A stretch of 64,000 bases of DNA from Anadara kagoshimensis. Its lineage: Eukaryota; Mollusca; Bivalvia; Arcoida; Arcidae. Location: assembly GCA_021292105.1 (NCBI GenBank), contig CM037872.1, forward strand, positions 7,303,291 through 7,367,290. The letters run 5' to 3'. Under the pieces are notes generated by a model, which saw only the letters and a list, made by a program, of their open reading frames with translations, was not told where the DNA came from and did no database searches. Shown here one piece after another: positions 53,653 to 63,443 of the stretch (position 1 is its first letter; each line of letters begins with the position of its first letter). A program made the translations under genes and the position numbers.

Positions 53653-53905
53653 GTATCGGTATAGGCAAACAACTTTGACCTGTCCGCTTGAACTTTTATT
53701 GGGAATATTCACACAGGAGGGTCCATCCAATACATGGGTAGTGTTAAGATACACAGTGCACATGTTTACTTTATGAGGTGAGTATATCTCGATATGTACA
53801 AAATAAGAACCTGTCCTTCCTTTACATAGTTGTACTTGGTCCGTGATAAATATTTGATTGAAAGGTCAAGCGAACAGGTCAAAGTTGATTACCTATAACT
53901 ACGCG
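53653..53905. mobile_element. MITE-2 copy
   Basis: 'ggcaaacaactttgacctgt' to 'aggtcaaagttgattaccta', interior 'ggagggtccatccaatacat'. Confidence 0.85.
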
Positions 53906-54206
53906 CCTTAGTTTTGTTTACTCATTTCCCTTATTTCCATTTAAGGGTATCAACCCTGCACCTATCCTCCCCATTGGATAGATATAAATGGGGAATTAAC
54001 ACAAATCCTTGATTAATTGAAGTCATTACCTGTAACAGAGAATACCTATCAAGATAATTGTTTTTATTTCATTAAGGAAAAAGGTAAGTTGTTTAAAACA
54101 AAAAATGATGAAGTATTTAATTAAGATCAAGGTATGTTTTTATTTCATACAAGGAAAAGGTAAGTTTTTTTTTCTTAATCAAGAACTTGTCTATATTTTT
54201 AAACTG

Positions 54207-54505
54207 AGCTACAGTACTCGCCTGTCAATAATTTAACATTAGGCTAACGAATTAAGGCATCATTTGGCGGTTCATCTCGGCCCCCTAGTTACAGTACAGA
54301 CCTGTCGAAAGTTTAACACTAGGCTAACGAATTAGGGCCATCATTTAGCGGTTAAACTTGGCCCCTAGTTATTTTGATAGATATTTGACAGTTTTTCGGC
54401 AATAGCTATGTTGTACTATCTACATTATCTCTGCCACTCAGCAGCCAAGCTTCGACTCCTTTTCGTAAGCTCAGTGTTAAACTTTCGACAGACGTGTAAT
54501 GTGTA
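54207..54505. mobile_element. MITE-3 copy with doubled left end
   Basis: The left end occurs twice (54207-54290 and 54291-54370: 'ctaacgaattagggccatca'). The right end is 'aagctcagtgttaaactttc'. Confidence 0.78.
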
Positions 54506-54570
54506 TGTAATAATCTATTTGCAGAATTTTAACTGTATGTGTATGAGAGACAAACTTGCCTAAACCACCC

Positions 54571-54581
54571 CCCCCCTATGA

Positions 54582-54613
<32 letters not shown>

Positions 54614-54614
54614 T
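54571..54614 (+). repeat. Poly-C and (GA)n
   Basis: 'ccaccccccccc' followed by a (GA)n run with one 'gagaca' interruption. Confidence 0.92.
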
Positions 54615-54689
54615 CGCACAAAGAATTATTTTCAGCTACAAATGGTTCCGTTAATCAATATTAAACCAATGGGTTGAGAATTGAATTGA

Positions 54690-54850
54690 TTAATAGTGTT
54701 TAATGTCCCTGTCAAGAATGTTTCACTTATATCGAGACGCCGCCAGCTATAGACGAAGGTGCAGAAATTTTGCCTGTGCCTGTGCTACGCCTACCGTAAC
54801 ACGGAATGAGGTTTCTAAATATTTTTCGCTCCATGTGAAATCCGGTATTT
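54690..54850 (-). mobile_element. SINE-A tail fragment upstream of peptide A
   Basis: Minus strand: 'tttcacttatatcgagacgc', 'cgccagctatagacgaaggt' and 'gtaacacggaatgaggtttc'. Lies about 45 bases before the acceptor of the ATG exon. Confidence 0.75.
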
Positions 54851-54893
54851 GTGTTACGAGTTTGTCATTAACACCTTGTTTGCTTTTTTGCAG

Positions 54894-54976
54894 AAAGATG
54901 ACATTTGCACGGGGACTGTTTCTTCTGACCGTGATAGCCGTAGTATTTATAGGATACAATCTTAACATCGGTGTTG
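54894..54976 (+). CDS. Peptide A exon with ATG and signal peptide
   Basis: A strong acceptor ('ttgcttttttgcag') is followed by four UTR bases and ATG at 54898. Twenty-six codons give a typical leader (MTFARG, then LFLLTVIAVVFIGY). Donor 'gttg|gtaagt', phase 1. The SINE-A fragment at 54690-54850 lies just upstream, inside the preceding 5'UTR intron. Confidence 0.75.
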
Positions 54977-57677
54977 GTAAGTAAACAAATGTCAAATAAA
55001 ACCTTCTATAGCAATCCCCTATATATTAAAGTCACCTGTCTGTAAATATCATATGGGTACCGTTCATAGAGGTCTTTCTAGACACGGGACTTTTTATAGA
55101 AAGGCGTTGTTCGTCCTTCTATTTATATTTTCATCGAAACGTCCGTAATATAGGCAAACAACATTGACATGTCCGCTTGACCTTTCATTAGGAATATTCA
55201 TATAAAAGGTTTCACTCAATAAATGGGTAGTAGTAGGATTCACATACATGGTCCTTGATTAGTGTTTTTATTACTTATACAAAATAAACCGTGTGATACC
55301 TATATATAAATGCACTCGTCCATAATAAATATTTAAATTAAAGGTCAAGCTGACAGGTCAATGTTGTTAACCTATACTTATAGTCCGTTCATGACTTGAT
55401 TGCAGAGGGGTTTAAATGACGCAAATAGGTGTAAGTAATGTAACACCGTATGCGTATAATCACGCCCGTCCACGTATCATTTGTTACAAATACCCTAATA
55501 TTAAAATAGACTCGCTGTATACATTTTCACCAGATCGTGGATGACATATTGTAGTTTGTCCAGTTTACTCTTCCAAAACCATTGAAGTTATTTTTACTAA
55601 CCATGGTATACATAATTACTGGGATAGGGCATTATGTGGTACAAAAAGAAGATACCTTTGTGCAAGTTGTGCCCCTTTGAAATTCATATGGCCTGCTCAA
55701 ATTTTACACAGATGGGTCCGTATGAAACGTTTAATCATGTTTAGCTATAAAGTCAAATGTGTCTATAAAGGCCACCAAAGGGAACCAGTAATAGTGGCCT
55801 TAATGGACAGGTGGCCTTTATATACAAGTTTAAATAATATAAATAAAGAACAATTGGGATACAATTCTACTGGCATTTATAAGCAGGCAGTCCTTATAGA
55901 GAGGCGGTCTTTATAAGCAGGCAGTCCTTATAGAGAGGCGGTCTTTATGAGCAGGTGGTCCTTATAAAGAGGTGGTCTTAATGAGCAGGTGGTCCTTATA
56001 AAGAGGTGGTCTTTAAGGCAGGTTTGACTGTACCTATCTTTACATACATTTTAATAAAAAATGAAAAGAGGCGCATCTTCTTGCGTCTGGTGACACTCTT
56101 TTTATATGTTTTGTTGTATGTGGTTTTGATTCGGCCTGGTTTTATTTCTCTTTGACATAGAGTTGGTGAAGTGCTTGCTCCGTAAGTGGGAGGTCATAAG
56201 TTCGAACCCAAGACCTTTCACTTACACTTACGGAGAGTGCACTCTACCAACTGAGCTGTTACAGTGGTTCAAGAAATATAAATACAGTGGAACCTGCCTT
56301 AAAGACCACCTCTATATAAGGGCCACCTGCTTATAAAGACCAGTAGAATTGTATCCCGATTGTTCGTTATTCATATTATTTGAACCTGTATATAAAGGCT
56401 ATCTGCCAACAAAATCCACTTTACTGGTTTCCTTGGATGGCCTTATAGACAGGGTTGACTGTAGGTAGTGGTATAAAAGTTGCACAGTGATATAAGGCAA
56501 CTTCAGAAAAGCTGGTGAGAGGCCGATGTAAGCTTAGTGTTAAGTTTTTGACAGGTCTGCACTTGTCAGTTCAGATAGTTGAAGTCCATCTTGTACTCTA
56601 TATTTCTTATGCATTTTCATTTCACGCTAATATTATTCCTAATTTGTCCGTCGGGGATTTTATGACACTTTATTATGTTAACATAAAATATATGAATATT
56701 AATATAACCTTTTATTTGGACATTGACCTTAAATAGCGGAATAGTCAAGAAGATTTCACTTATATCAAGACGTCGCCAGCTACAGGTTAATTGCTCGGCG
56801 AAAGAACAGTAAGTATTGGATCAGACACCGTCGTAATACGTACCCACGACTCCCCCACTTACGAAGCGAACACTCTACCAACTGAGCTACTGCAGTGGTT
56901 CAAGAGATAAAGATAGGTTGTGGTCTAAAAGTTTAGGAAAGCTGTTGAGAGGCCGAGACGAGCTAGCGTAAGCTTAGTGTTAAACTTTTGACAGGTCTGT
57001 ACTTAACATTTTAGTTCAGATAGTTGAACTCTATATTTCTTATTCATCTTTATTTCACACTTATATTATTCCTAATTTGTCCGTCGGGGATTTTGTGACG
57101 CATAAAATATATGAATATCAATGTAACATATTATTTGGACATTGACCTCAAATAGCGGAATAGTTTCTGAATAAACATTTCAGTACTAGCGTCTACCTTA
57201 TGAGTAAACAGTCGAACTTGCCTTAAAAGTCGCCTCTAGATAAGGGACACCTGTTTCCAAAAGCCAGTAAAATTTAATCCTAATTGATCTTAAGCCATGT
57301 TATTTAGACCTTTATAACTTCGTATAAAATTCACTTATGTCTTTATAGACTGATTTGACAATCACTCTACGACCCCTTAATGGATGTATCTCTAAAACGT
57401 TTCGGCAGCAGGGGCCATCTATCAATAGGCAGCTTTTCCGCCACTAGCTATCCATATTTCGACCTCTTGACAGCCGAACTTCCGTGTTACACTTTGACGA
57501 TCTACACTGTATTTTTATAGTTAATTTTATTTTATCAATTTCTTTTCTTCAGATGCTATGAGTGCCATTGATCAATTGAGCCGGAATAACCACGAAGATG
57601 CAAAAGCTACCGCAATGAGAAATCACTACTACTACTGGCTAATGTGGATGCGGAATAGGATGGCTGGTGGACGTTAA
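54894..57677 (+). CDS. Small secreted peptide gene A (67 residues, whole span)
   Basis: Two coding exons (54898-54976 and 57553-57677) join in phase 1 to a 67-residue product. Exon 1 codes a hydrophobic leader (RGLFLLTVIAVVFIGY). Exon 2 codes DAMSAIDQLSRNNHEDAK, a Tyr/Trp/Met-rich run (HYYYWLMWM) and a basic end RNRMAGGR. A 5'UTR intron ends four bases before ATG ('tttttgcag|aaag'). No cysteines are present, so it is not a disulphide-type defensin. The closing GGR could allow C-terminal amidation after trimming, but this is weak. The mature part aligns without gaps to peptide B at 60813-63232. The function is not recognised; a secreted host-defence or signalling peptide are options. Confidence 0.72.
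55152..55377. mobile_element. MITE-2 copy
   Basis: 'taggcaaacaacattgacat' to 'acaggtcaatgttgttaacc'. Starts 175 bases after the peptide A exon 1 donor. Confidence 0.85.
55749..56032. mobile_element. MITE-1 copy with expanded inner repeat
   Basis: Normal ends ('agtcaaatgtgtctataaag' and 'aaggcaggtttgactgta'), but the inner 'gcaggtggtccttataaaga' block is repeated four times (about 55890-56010), making this copy some 100 bases longer. Confidence 0.87.
56160..56270. mobile_element. Head-to-head SINE-A heads (small hairpin)
   Basis: The plus-strand head ('cttgctccgtaagtgggagg', 'gttcgaaccc') is followed at once by a minus-strand head ('cactctaccaactgagctgt'). Confidence 0.72.
56283..56463. mobile_element. 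MITE-1 copy
   Basis: 'tacagtggaacctgccttaa' to 'agacagggttgactgta', 181 bases. Confidence 0.9.
56515..57180. repeat. Direct duplication of about 425 bases (MITE-3 plus SINE-A end)
   Basis: 56515-56745 and 56935-57175 share 'gtaagcttagtgttaa', 'acaggtctg', 'tattattcctaatttgtccg', 'tcggggatttt.tgac' and 'tcaaatagcggaatag'. A SINE-A copy (56743-56903, minus) lies between. Confidence 0.82.
57207..57362. mobile_element. MITE-1 copy, diverged
   Basis: 'aacagtcgaacttgccttaa' to 'atagactgatttgaca'; one end is decayed. Confidence 0.75.
57553..57677 (+). CDS. Peptide A last coding exon
   Basis: Acceptor 'ttttcttcag|at', phase 1 in, stop TAA at 57675-57677. It codes 41 residues with a helical, charged first half and an aromatic and arginine-rich end. 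AATAAA signals lie at 57867-57872 and 58227-58232. The last codons and stop lie in the first unit of a diverged tandem repeat that makes up the 3'UTR. Confidence 0.75.
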
Positions 57678-58170
57678 CCGTAATGGATTTTTAAGGGATG
57701 GTCTTTAGTATCATTGCAGAAGCATTTTGTTTTTGAAACAAAAACTGATTGTAAAAAGTAATTCCGGATATTGATAGGTGGTCGACGTTAACCATTTTGG
57801 ATTTTAAGCGTTTATAGCGATGATATAAAGTATTAATGCCTCAAGATTTGGTTTTTCAAATTGAAAAATAAACAACAAAAAGTCCAAAAACAGTAAATCA
57901 AATGATTCCGGAATTTGTTGGTTTGTGGACGTTAACCATTTTGGATTGTATAGCGATGGTCTTCAGTACCATTTCGAACACATTTGGGTTTTTTGTCTAA
58001 TTTGATTGCGCAGTTGTTAGGTGATCAACGTTAACTATTTTGGAAATTATAGTGATTGGCTTAAGTATCATCGCCAAAACATTTATATCCGGAATATGAT
58101 GGGTTGTCCACGTTAACCTTTTTGGAAATTATAGCGATAGTAGTCTTTAGAATCATTGTCAAGGCATTTG
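57655..58170 (+). repeat. Diverged tandem repeat covering the stop codon and 3'UTR of peptide A
   Basis: Five units share 'ggtgg(t)(c/g)acgttaacc' followed by 'attttggat/aaattatagcgat' and 'tct(t)tagtatcatt'. They start near 57663, 57777, 57934, 58019 and 58104, so unit length varies from about 85 to 155. The first unit includes the codons for GGR and the stop. Confidence 0.75.
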
Positions 58171-58344
58171 AGACAACAAATGCTCAATAGTAATTGTAAT
58201 TATGTAGATTTCAGAAATCCTAAACAAATAAAGGGTAAATAGTAAAACAAGTTTGAAGACCGGTTGTTATATTTTAAACTTACCATGGTAGACATAATGG
58301 CGATGAGTGTTCATTGCCATCATGATGATTGCATGATTGCTTGA

Positions 58345-58511
58345 TTAAATGATTGATTGAATGAATGAATGAATGAATGAATGATTGATTGATTGATTGA
58401 TTGAATGAATGAATGAATGAATGAATGAATGAATGAATGTGTGAGTGAGCGAATGAATGATTCAATGAATGAATGAATGATTCAATGAATGAATGAATGA
58501 ATGAATGAATG

Positions 58512-58546
<35 letters not shown>

Positions 58547-58672
58547 GAATGAATGAATGAATGAATGAATGAATGAATGAATGAATGAATGAATGAATGT
58601 GTGAGTGAGTGAATGAATGATTCAATGAATGAATGAATGAATGATTCAATGATGAATGAATGAATGAATGAG
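58345..58672 (+). repeat. (GAAT)n / (GATT)n tetranucleotide array
   Basis: About 330 bases of 'gaat' and 'gatt' runs in alternating blocks with 'gtgtgagtgag' and 'gattcaat' interruptions. The block order (gatt-gaat-gtgag-gattcaat) occurs twice, so the array has a higher-order repeat. Confidence 0.95.
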
Positions 58673-58699
58673 ATTTCACGTCCATGACAAGAATATTAT

Positions 58700-59035
58700 A
58701 AGTTATACAGGGATTTGGCAGGTAACACGTTCCCATGTACCCCGCTGCGCAGGCGAAGGGTACATTCATCTTTGACGGGTACATGGGAGGTTTAACCTGC
58801 CAAAGACCTGCACGCTGTATAACGTTTTTGTCACCCTTCAAAGCGTTACCAGTTGGATCTTTTAACTTCCATTTCGTTTGTTTACCGTAACTAGACGTCA
58901 GAGATGTACGAGTTACTTCCCTTTTACCGCTAAACGTTGCGTGCGCCCATGTACCCCGGCAGATTTCCAAACATCGTTCCATGTACCCCGGCAAGTTAAC
59001 CAATCGCTATGCGAGAAATTTCTTTGAAGGGTGAC
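58700..59035. mobile_element. Long hairpin with GC-rich tip and inverted outer ends
   Basis: Inner stem 58703-58748 with 58765-58825 ('tttggcaggtaacacg', 'cccatgtacccc' and complements), tip 'gctgcgcaggcga'. Further right 'cacccttcaaag' (58833) and 'ctttgaagggtgac' (59023) are inverted. Confidence 0.82.
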
Positions 59036-59303
59036 AAGTCATTATATCTTTTAGACACCACCAGCTATTGACGAATTGTTGGAAAATTTTACCTTTGTGT
59101 TGCGCTCAGAGCAACGTGCAGGCCTGGTTCCATGCCCTCCGTGACACGTGCTATTTTTCTTAGGGTCTTTTCTAAAGGATTCCGTGACTTTCATGTTTAA
59201 ATGCCTAGAACTTCCTATTTCAGGTCAGACCCTACAGGGGTTCGAGCCCCGGCCTTCCATATTCAGAGCGAGTACTCTATCAACTAAGCTACCGTAGTAG
59301 TAT
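59030..59303 (-). mobile_element. SINE-A copy
   Basis: Minus strand: tail 'agacaccaccagctattgac', body 'ctccgtgacacgtgct', head complement 'gagtactctatcaactaagc'. Confidence 0.83.
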
Positions 59304-59609
59304 AATCATGAAGAGATTAACTTTCAACAATACCGTTATAATAATAATGACAATCGATTATGTTTAAGTGAATATTGCTTAAACTGTTAGAACTGACAGG
59401 TGAGCTATGTATGTCCTTTTGGGCCTTATGATTCTTATCGATTGAATCACAAATAACGTTTCTGATACCTGCATATACCGAAAAATGACAACCTAATACC
59501 GGTATTTAGTCAAAGCGCAAAATTTTGTGCACAATGATTATCTCCCTTTATACAATCTTGACTCAAGAAGTTTTGCCTCCATGCAACATTTGTTTACTAA
59601 TGAGCCCCT

Positions 59610-59840
59610 TTCAGTATATGTGCACCACGTTTGACCTGGCCGTTTGACTTTTAATTTAAATATTCAAACAGACACACCTATTGTGTAATACAGGGGTTAT
59701 ATAAAGTTGTTTTATCAGGATAAATGATAGGAATAACGGGTGTTTATTGTGTAATAAAACATGCTGTCTTACCTAAATCACACAGTCTAATAGCCCAATC
59801 TAATCAAACGGCCAGGTCAAACCTGACGCAGATAATCACT
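59610..59840. mobile_element. Palindromic element with 'gtttgacctggccgtttgac' ends
   Basis: Left 'gtttgacctggccgtttgac' and right 'tcaaacggccaggtcaaacc' are almost perfect inverted repeats about 190 bases apart. The pattern resembles MITE-2 but the sequence differs. Confidence 0.82.
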
Positions 59841-59929
59841 AGTGAACTAATATAACCCAAATTAGGTTACTAATTGGCCAATGGGAATAAAGGATTTTTA
59901 TCTGAGGTGGGATAAAACAAAACACCTCT

Positions 59930-60310
59930 ACTACAGCACAGCCCTCTTGAAAGGTTTACTACTACAGCACAGTCCTCTTGAAAGGTTTAACACTGTGCTA
60001 ACTAAATGGAGTCGAAGCTTGGCTAAGAATGACGAAGATGTGAAAAGCTAGTGACCGAACAGCTGCCAAGAGATAGATAGCAGCTATCAAAATGCTGTCG
60101 AGACATACAGTACAGGCCTGTCGAAAGTTTAACACTAAGCTAAAGACCATCTTGATCCTAAGTTGACCTTGATGTGATAGCTGAGCACTATCTAACTATC
60201 TATTGAAAGATTTTTCGAAAGCTAGCTTTCCATTTTTTCGGCAACAGCCGAGCTTTGCCTTTTTTTCGTTAGTTAATGTTAAACTTTCGACAGAAGTGTA
60301 TTGTAGGTAA
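59930..60310. mobile_element. MITE-3 copies, tandem
   Basis: Left ends 'cctcttgaaaggttta' occur twice (59941 and 59969). A further copy runs 60105-60308 ('aggcctgtcgaaagtttaac' to 'actttcgacagaagtgtat'). Confidence 0.75.
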
Positions 60311-60374
60311 CGAGGGACAGCAATTAGCTGCTGATTGCTCAGTATGCTGTATTTTATGTTTAATGACGGGTCTG

Positions 60375-60690
60375 TAGAGTAATGCTGTTCAAGAATATTT
60401 CACTTATATTGAGACGTCGTCAGCAATAGGCAAAAGTGCAGAGATTTTGCCTGTGCGTTGTGTTGATGGCATTATACAGCAGGATTCTTTATCGTGTCAA
60501 GTCCACCGTGACACAGGACCTCGTTTACTTTAAGTTCCCATCCGAAAGAATGTTGACATTTTGTAATTTCGAGTGCTTGGTGCAAGAACAGTCACTACCC
60601 ACTTTCAAGTCTTGAGTCAGACCGGGGTTCGAACCCACGACCTCCCACTTACGGAGCGAGCACTCTTTGAACTGAGCTACCGCAATGGTT
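60375..60690 (-). mobile_element. SINE-A copy just beyond the 3' end of peptide B
   Basis: Minus strand, full-length: tail 'cacttatattgagacgtcgt', body 'tgacacaggacctcgtttac', head complement 'cgagcactctttgaactgag'. Ends 44 bases from the peptide B polyadenylation signals. Confidence 0.88.
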
Positions 60691-60733
60691 GTAGTGTATA
60701 AGATATATTACTATGAAAACTAATTGAATTCCG

Positions 60734-60747
60734 TTTATTATTTTATT
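60734..60747 (-). promoter_or_regulatory. Polyadenylation signals of peptide B
   Basis: Two AATAAA hexamers on the minus strand (60747-60742 and 60739-60734) lie about 66-80 bases after the stop. This suits the 3' end of a short mRNA. Confidence 0.65.
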
Positions 60748-60812
60748 GCTGTAGTATGTGGAACTCAAACTTTAGCTGCTATTTCCTTGAGCTGATTGTT
60801 GTTCCGTCTTTT

Positions 60813-60898
60813 TCATTTTTGATATTTGTCGACCATTTCAAGAGCTTTCTTTTGGGCCTTATTGTACTCTGACTGTATGTCAAGGGCAGATAAATCAT
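60813..60898 (-). CDS. Peptide B last coding exon
   Basis: Minus-strand acceptor 'attttacag|at' completes the split Asn codon. Twenty-seven further codons reach TGA at 60815-60813. The product is helical with alternating charged and apolar residues and ends DKYQK. Confidence 0.78.
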
Positions 60899-63234
60899 CT
60901 GTAAAATAAAAACAAAAAATGAACAGTTCTTTTAACCACATAGTAACATTTACAGGTGTAGCTAGCTAAACAGGAGGTGCTTACCCTTCCGGAGCACTCG
61001 GCCTCACTTCCCTGGTAAAAATGCACGTGTCTTACTTTACTTGTCAGTTCCAAAGTTTTCACTTTGCTTCTGGATTGTGATTCGGACATGAAGTAGTATG
61101 TTTGTTTTTGATTACATCAATTTGTACTGACATAAATTTTAAGTACATTACTGTCGAAATGAAAGTCTCAGTTCTTTCGGTTGGAAATTTAAAAAATGAG
61201 GTCCCGTGTCACGGTAGGCATGGCATGATAAAGACCCCTGCTGTATAATGCCATCAGCGCAACTTCGCCTATATCTGCCGACGTCTCGATATAAGTGAAA
61301 TATTCTTGACTAGGACATTAACCTTAACTATAAAAAGTAACTATTACAGTCGAACCTGCCTTAAAGACTACCTCTATATAAGGACCACCTGCTTATAAAG
61401 GCCAGTAGAATTGTATCCCAATTGTTCTATATTCATATTATTTAAACCTGTCTATAAAGGCCACCTGCCTATAAAGGTCACTTTAACTAGTTCCATTTGG
61501 TGGGCTTTATAGACGGTTTTGACTGATTGTCGACTTGTAAGTTTATATATTGACTCCTTGAATCTATTGTATATGGACTTTCCTTTCATTTTAATTACCT
61601 GGAGGGGATGTTGGGTCGTGGTATATTACACACCAGAAGTCAATGCCCCGATAAAGGCACATCACAGTAAGTCACCACAAACGTTTGAATCCTGTCGATA
61701 GTCAAACACTCATTTAACAAATGTGAGCCAAATCGTCAGCTATCTCGGCCCCTAATTGACGGATCACCGGTCACGCCCAAAATTTTCCGACACTGGCCGC
61801 AATCACAGTACCAAAGCAGCGTCAAATGGCGCACTAGTGTCAGTGGCATCATTAAATGGCGCAATTTAGGTCGAATTTTCATTCTTTTTGCGTGTAAATC
61901 AAGTATGCCGGCCATTTGCCGGAACATTGTGGGCGTGACCGGCGATACGTCAATTACAGCTTTATGTCTTGACAACTTTTCGGATTGATTTCATGACGGC
62001 ATACGATTGTTTTAACTTAAGAGAAACAACTACCTTTGACACAAGTGGTATGTTCTGCCAATAAAATATCACGTGGTATTTCATAACCAATCAAGTTACA
62101 GAGATGATTTATTTTGTTAAATAATAAAGGCTTAACTGATTCAACGGTTATGTTATAATATAATTTATTGCATATCACATCTGTAACAATTAATTTAATT
62201 GGTCGAAAGCTGAGAAAATGATAACAATAATACAGTGTACAAGACCGAACGGTCCATACACGGTGTATGGACCGGTCCATACACGACCGAGCGGTCCATA
62301 TTCGGTATTGAACGTTAATATTTATATAGATTTGTGTTGTTGCATTTAAAAAGAAACTGAACATTAAATTTATTGTTGTTATATTAATGTTTTGCTTTTA
62401 TTCTTCACTCTAACGAAGTTGGCAATTTGGAAGGGATATAGAAATGGGGTCTATCAATGTTTGTATGTCTCTCTATGTTAAGTATATGCGATTTTGTTTG
62501 TTCAATGCAATAAAAGCTTTAGTTACTTATGTAGAGGGCACTATCAAGATTTACGGACTGCCCTCGGGGCGAGTATTTGGACCAAAATTTTGATATGTCC
62601 CTCGCCTGCGGCTCGGGCCATATTAAACTGTTGGTCCGAATACTCGCCCTCGGGCAGTCCGTAAATTTTGATAGTGCCCTCTGCATAAGTAACTAATGCA
62701 TAAATAGCAAAATAAATTTCATTTACTTCCCACTAGTATTTCATCACAACAATACAGCGATGATAGCCGAGTACTATCAATAATCGTATGACGTCATCAA
62801 CGAAAACATCATGTGGAAAAGCGTGTAATTTGATTCGAGAGACCTCGGACTGGAACAATGTTTGCGTGCAAATATCGGTATTAACTACAGGCCAACACCT
62901 TGGGATTTATCGTTTATTTTCTACGCGAAGCATAAATATCAATAATCGTATGGCGTCATAAACGAAAGTGTCATGTGGAAAACCGTGCAATATGGAAAAT
63001 GAATTCGGGAAACCTCGGACTTGAACAAAGTTTGCGAGCAAATATCGATATTTATTGCATGCTAACACCTCGGGATTTATCGTTTAGTTTCTAGGCGATA
63101 CATATATTGCTATATAATAAGTAAAATAAGTCTATATTTACTTGGATCCTCTACAGGTACAGAGTGTACCAGGGTCTCAGCAATCAAACATACTCCAATC
63201 ACCACAATGACAAGACCGAAAGATTTCATCATGT
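60813..63234 (-). CDS. Small secreted peptide gene B (58 residues, whole span)
   Basis: On the minus strand two coding exons (63232-63142 and 60898-60813) join in phase 1 to a 58-residue product. Exon 1 codes a signal peptide (MMKSFGLVIVVIGVCLIAET, then LVHS). The mature part starts near VPVEDP, and exon 2 adds NDLSALDIQSEYNKAQ and KKALEMVDKYQK, a charged amphipathic helix. The product has no cysteine after the signal. A 5'UTR intron ends two bases before ATG. The layout matches peptide A exactly, and the two genes are convergent with stops 3.1 kb apart. The function is not recognised. Confidence 0.75.
60956..61325 (+). mobile_element. RT-3'-end copy followed by SINE-A fragment (peptide B intron)
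   Basis: 60956-61117 is the consensus 3'UTR with terminus 'agtatgtttgtttttgatta'. 61160-61325 is a headless SINE-A. The RT piece starts 57 bases from the peptide B acceptor. Confidence 0.85.
61345..61527. mobile_element. MITE-1 copy (peptide B intron)
   Basis: 'tacagtcgaacctgccttaa' to 'agacggttttgactga'. Confidence 0.88.
61680..61980. mobile_element. MITE-4 nested in MITE-3 (peptide B intron)
   Basis: Inner element 61756-61953: 'ttgacggatcaccggtcacg' to 'gcgtgaccggcgatacgtcaa'. It is flanked by MITE-3 sequence ('gctatctcggcccctaa' left, 'tgtcttgacaacttttcgg' right). Confidence 0.78.
62225..62315. repeat. Compact palindromic repeat of 'ggtccatacac'
   Basis: 'gaccgaacggtccatacac', 'ggtgtatggaccggtccata', 'cacgaccgagcggtcc': short direct and inverted copies within 90 bases, in the peptide B intron. 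Confidence 0.75.
62525..63120. mobile_element. Fold-back with hairpin head and doubled tail beside the peptide B donor
   Basis: Stem 62531-62585 with 62633-62690 ('tttacggactgccctcgggg'), tip 'ctcgcctgcggctcggg'. The tail unit ('gaaaacatcatgtgg', 'gacctcggactggaacaa', 'gggatttatcgttta') occurs twice (62750-62935 and 62936-63118). Same family as 9525-9990. Confidence 0.85.
63142..63234 (-). CDS. Peptide B exon with ATG and signal peptide
   Basis: Minus-strand acceptor 'ctatttttag|ac' is followed by ATG at 63232; a second in-frame ATG is at 63229. Thirty codons plus one base run to the donor 'ccaa|gtaaat'. The second ATG would give a 57-residue form with the same leader. A fold-back repeat ends about 20 bases beyond the donor. 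Confidence 0.78.
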
Positions 63235-63443
63235 CTAAAAATAGATAATAATATAAACATAGCAACAACGATTTAATCATGTGAGAAGACAAAGTTCGTA
63301 AGTTCGCTTGTCGATGTTCGATGATTTCCTCTTGTCACTTCGATTTTTGCCTGTTCGAACTAACCGCCTTAGAATTTTAGACAAAATGCTCAGGGATATT
63401 TAAAAAGGCCCTGTAACACTAAAAAATTTCTGCAGTCAAAAAA

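Noticed and set aside
58280-59003. Minus-strand open frame with HSFIHSFIHS repeats
   Set aside because: Translation of the (GAAT)n/(GATT)n array plus a hairpin element. No coding features.
62017-62364. 115-codon minus-strand open frame in the peptide B intron, possibly an extra exon
   Set aside because: Overlaps the 'ggtccatacac' palindromic repeat, has no convincing acceptor, and inclusion is not needed, since the flanking peptide B exons join in phase.
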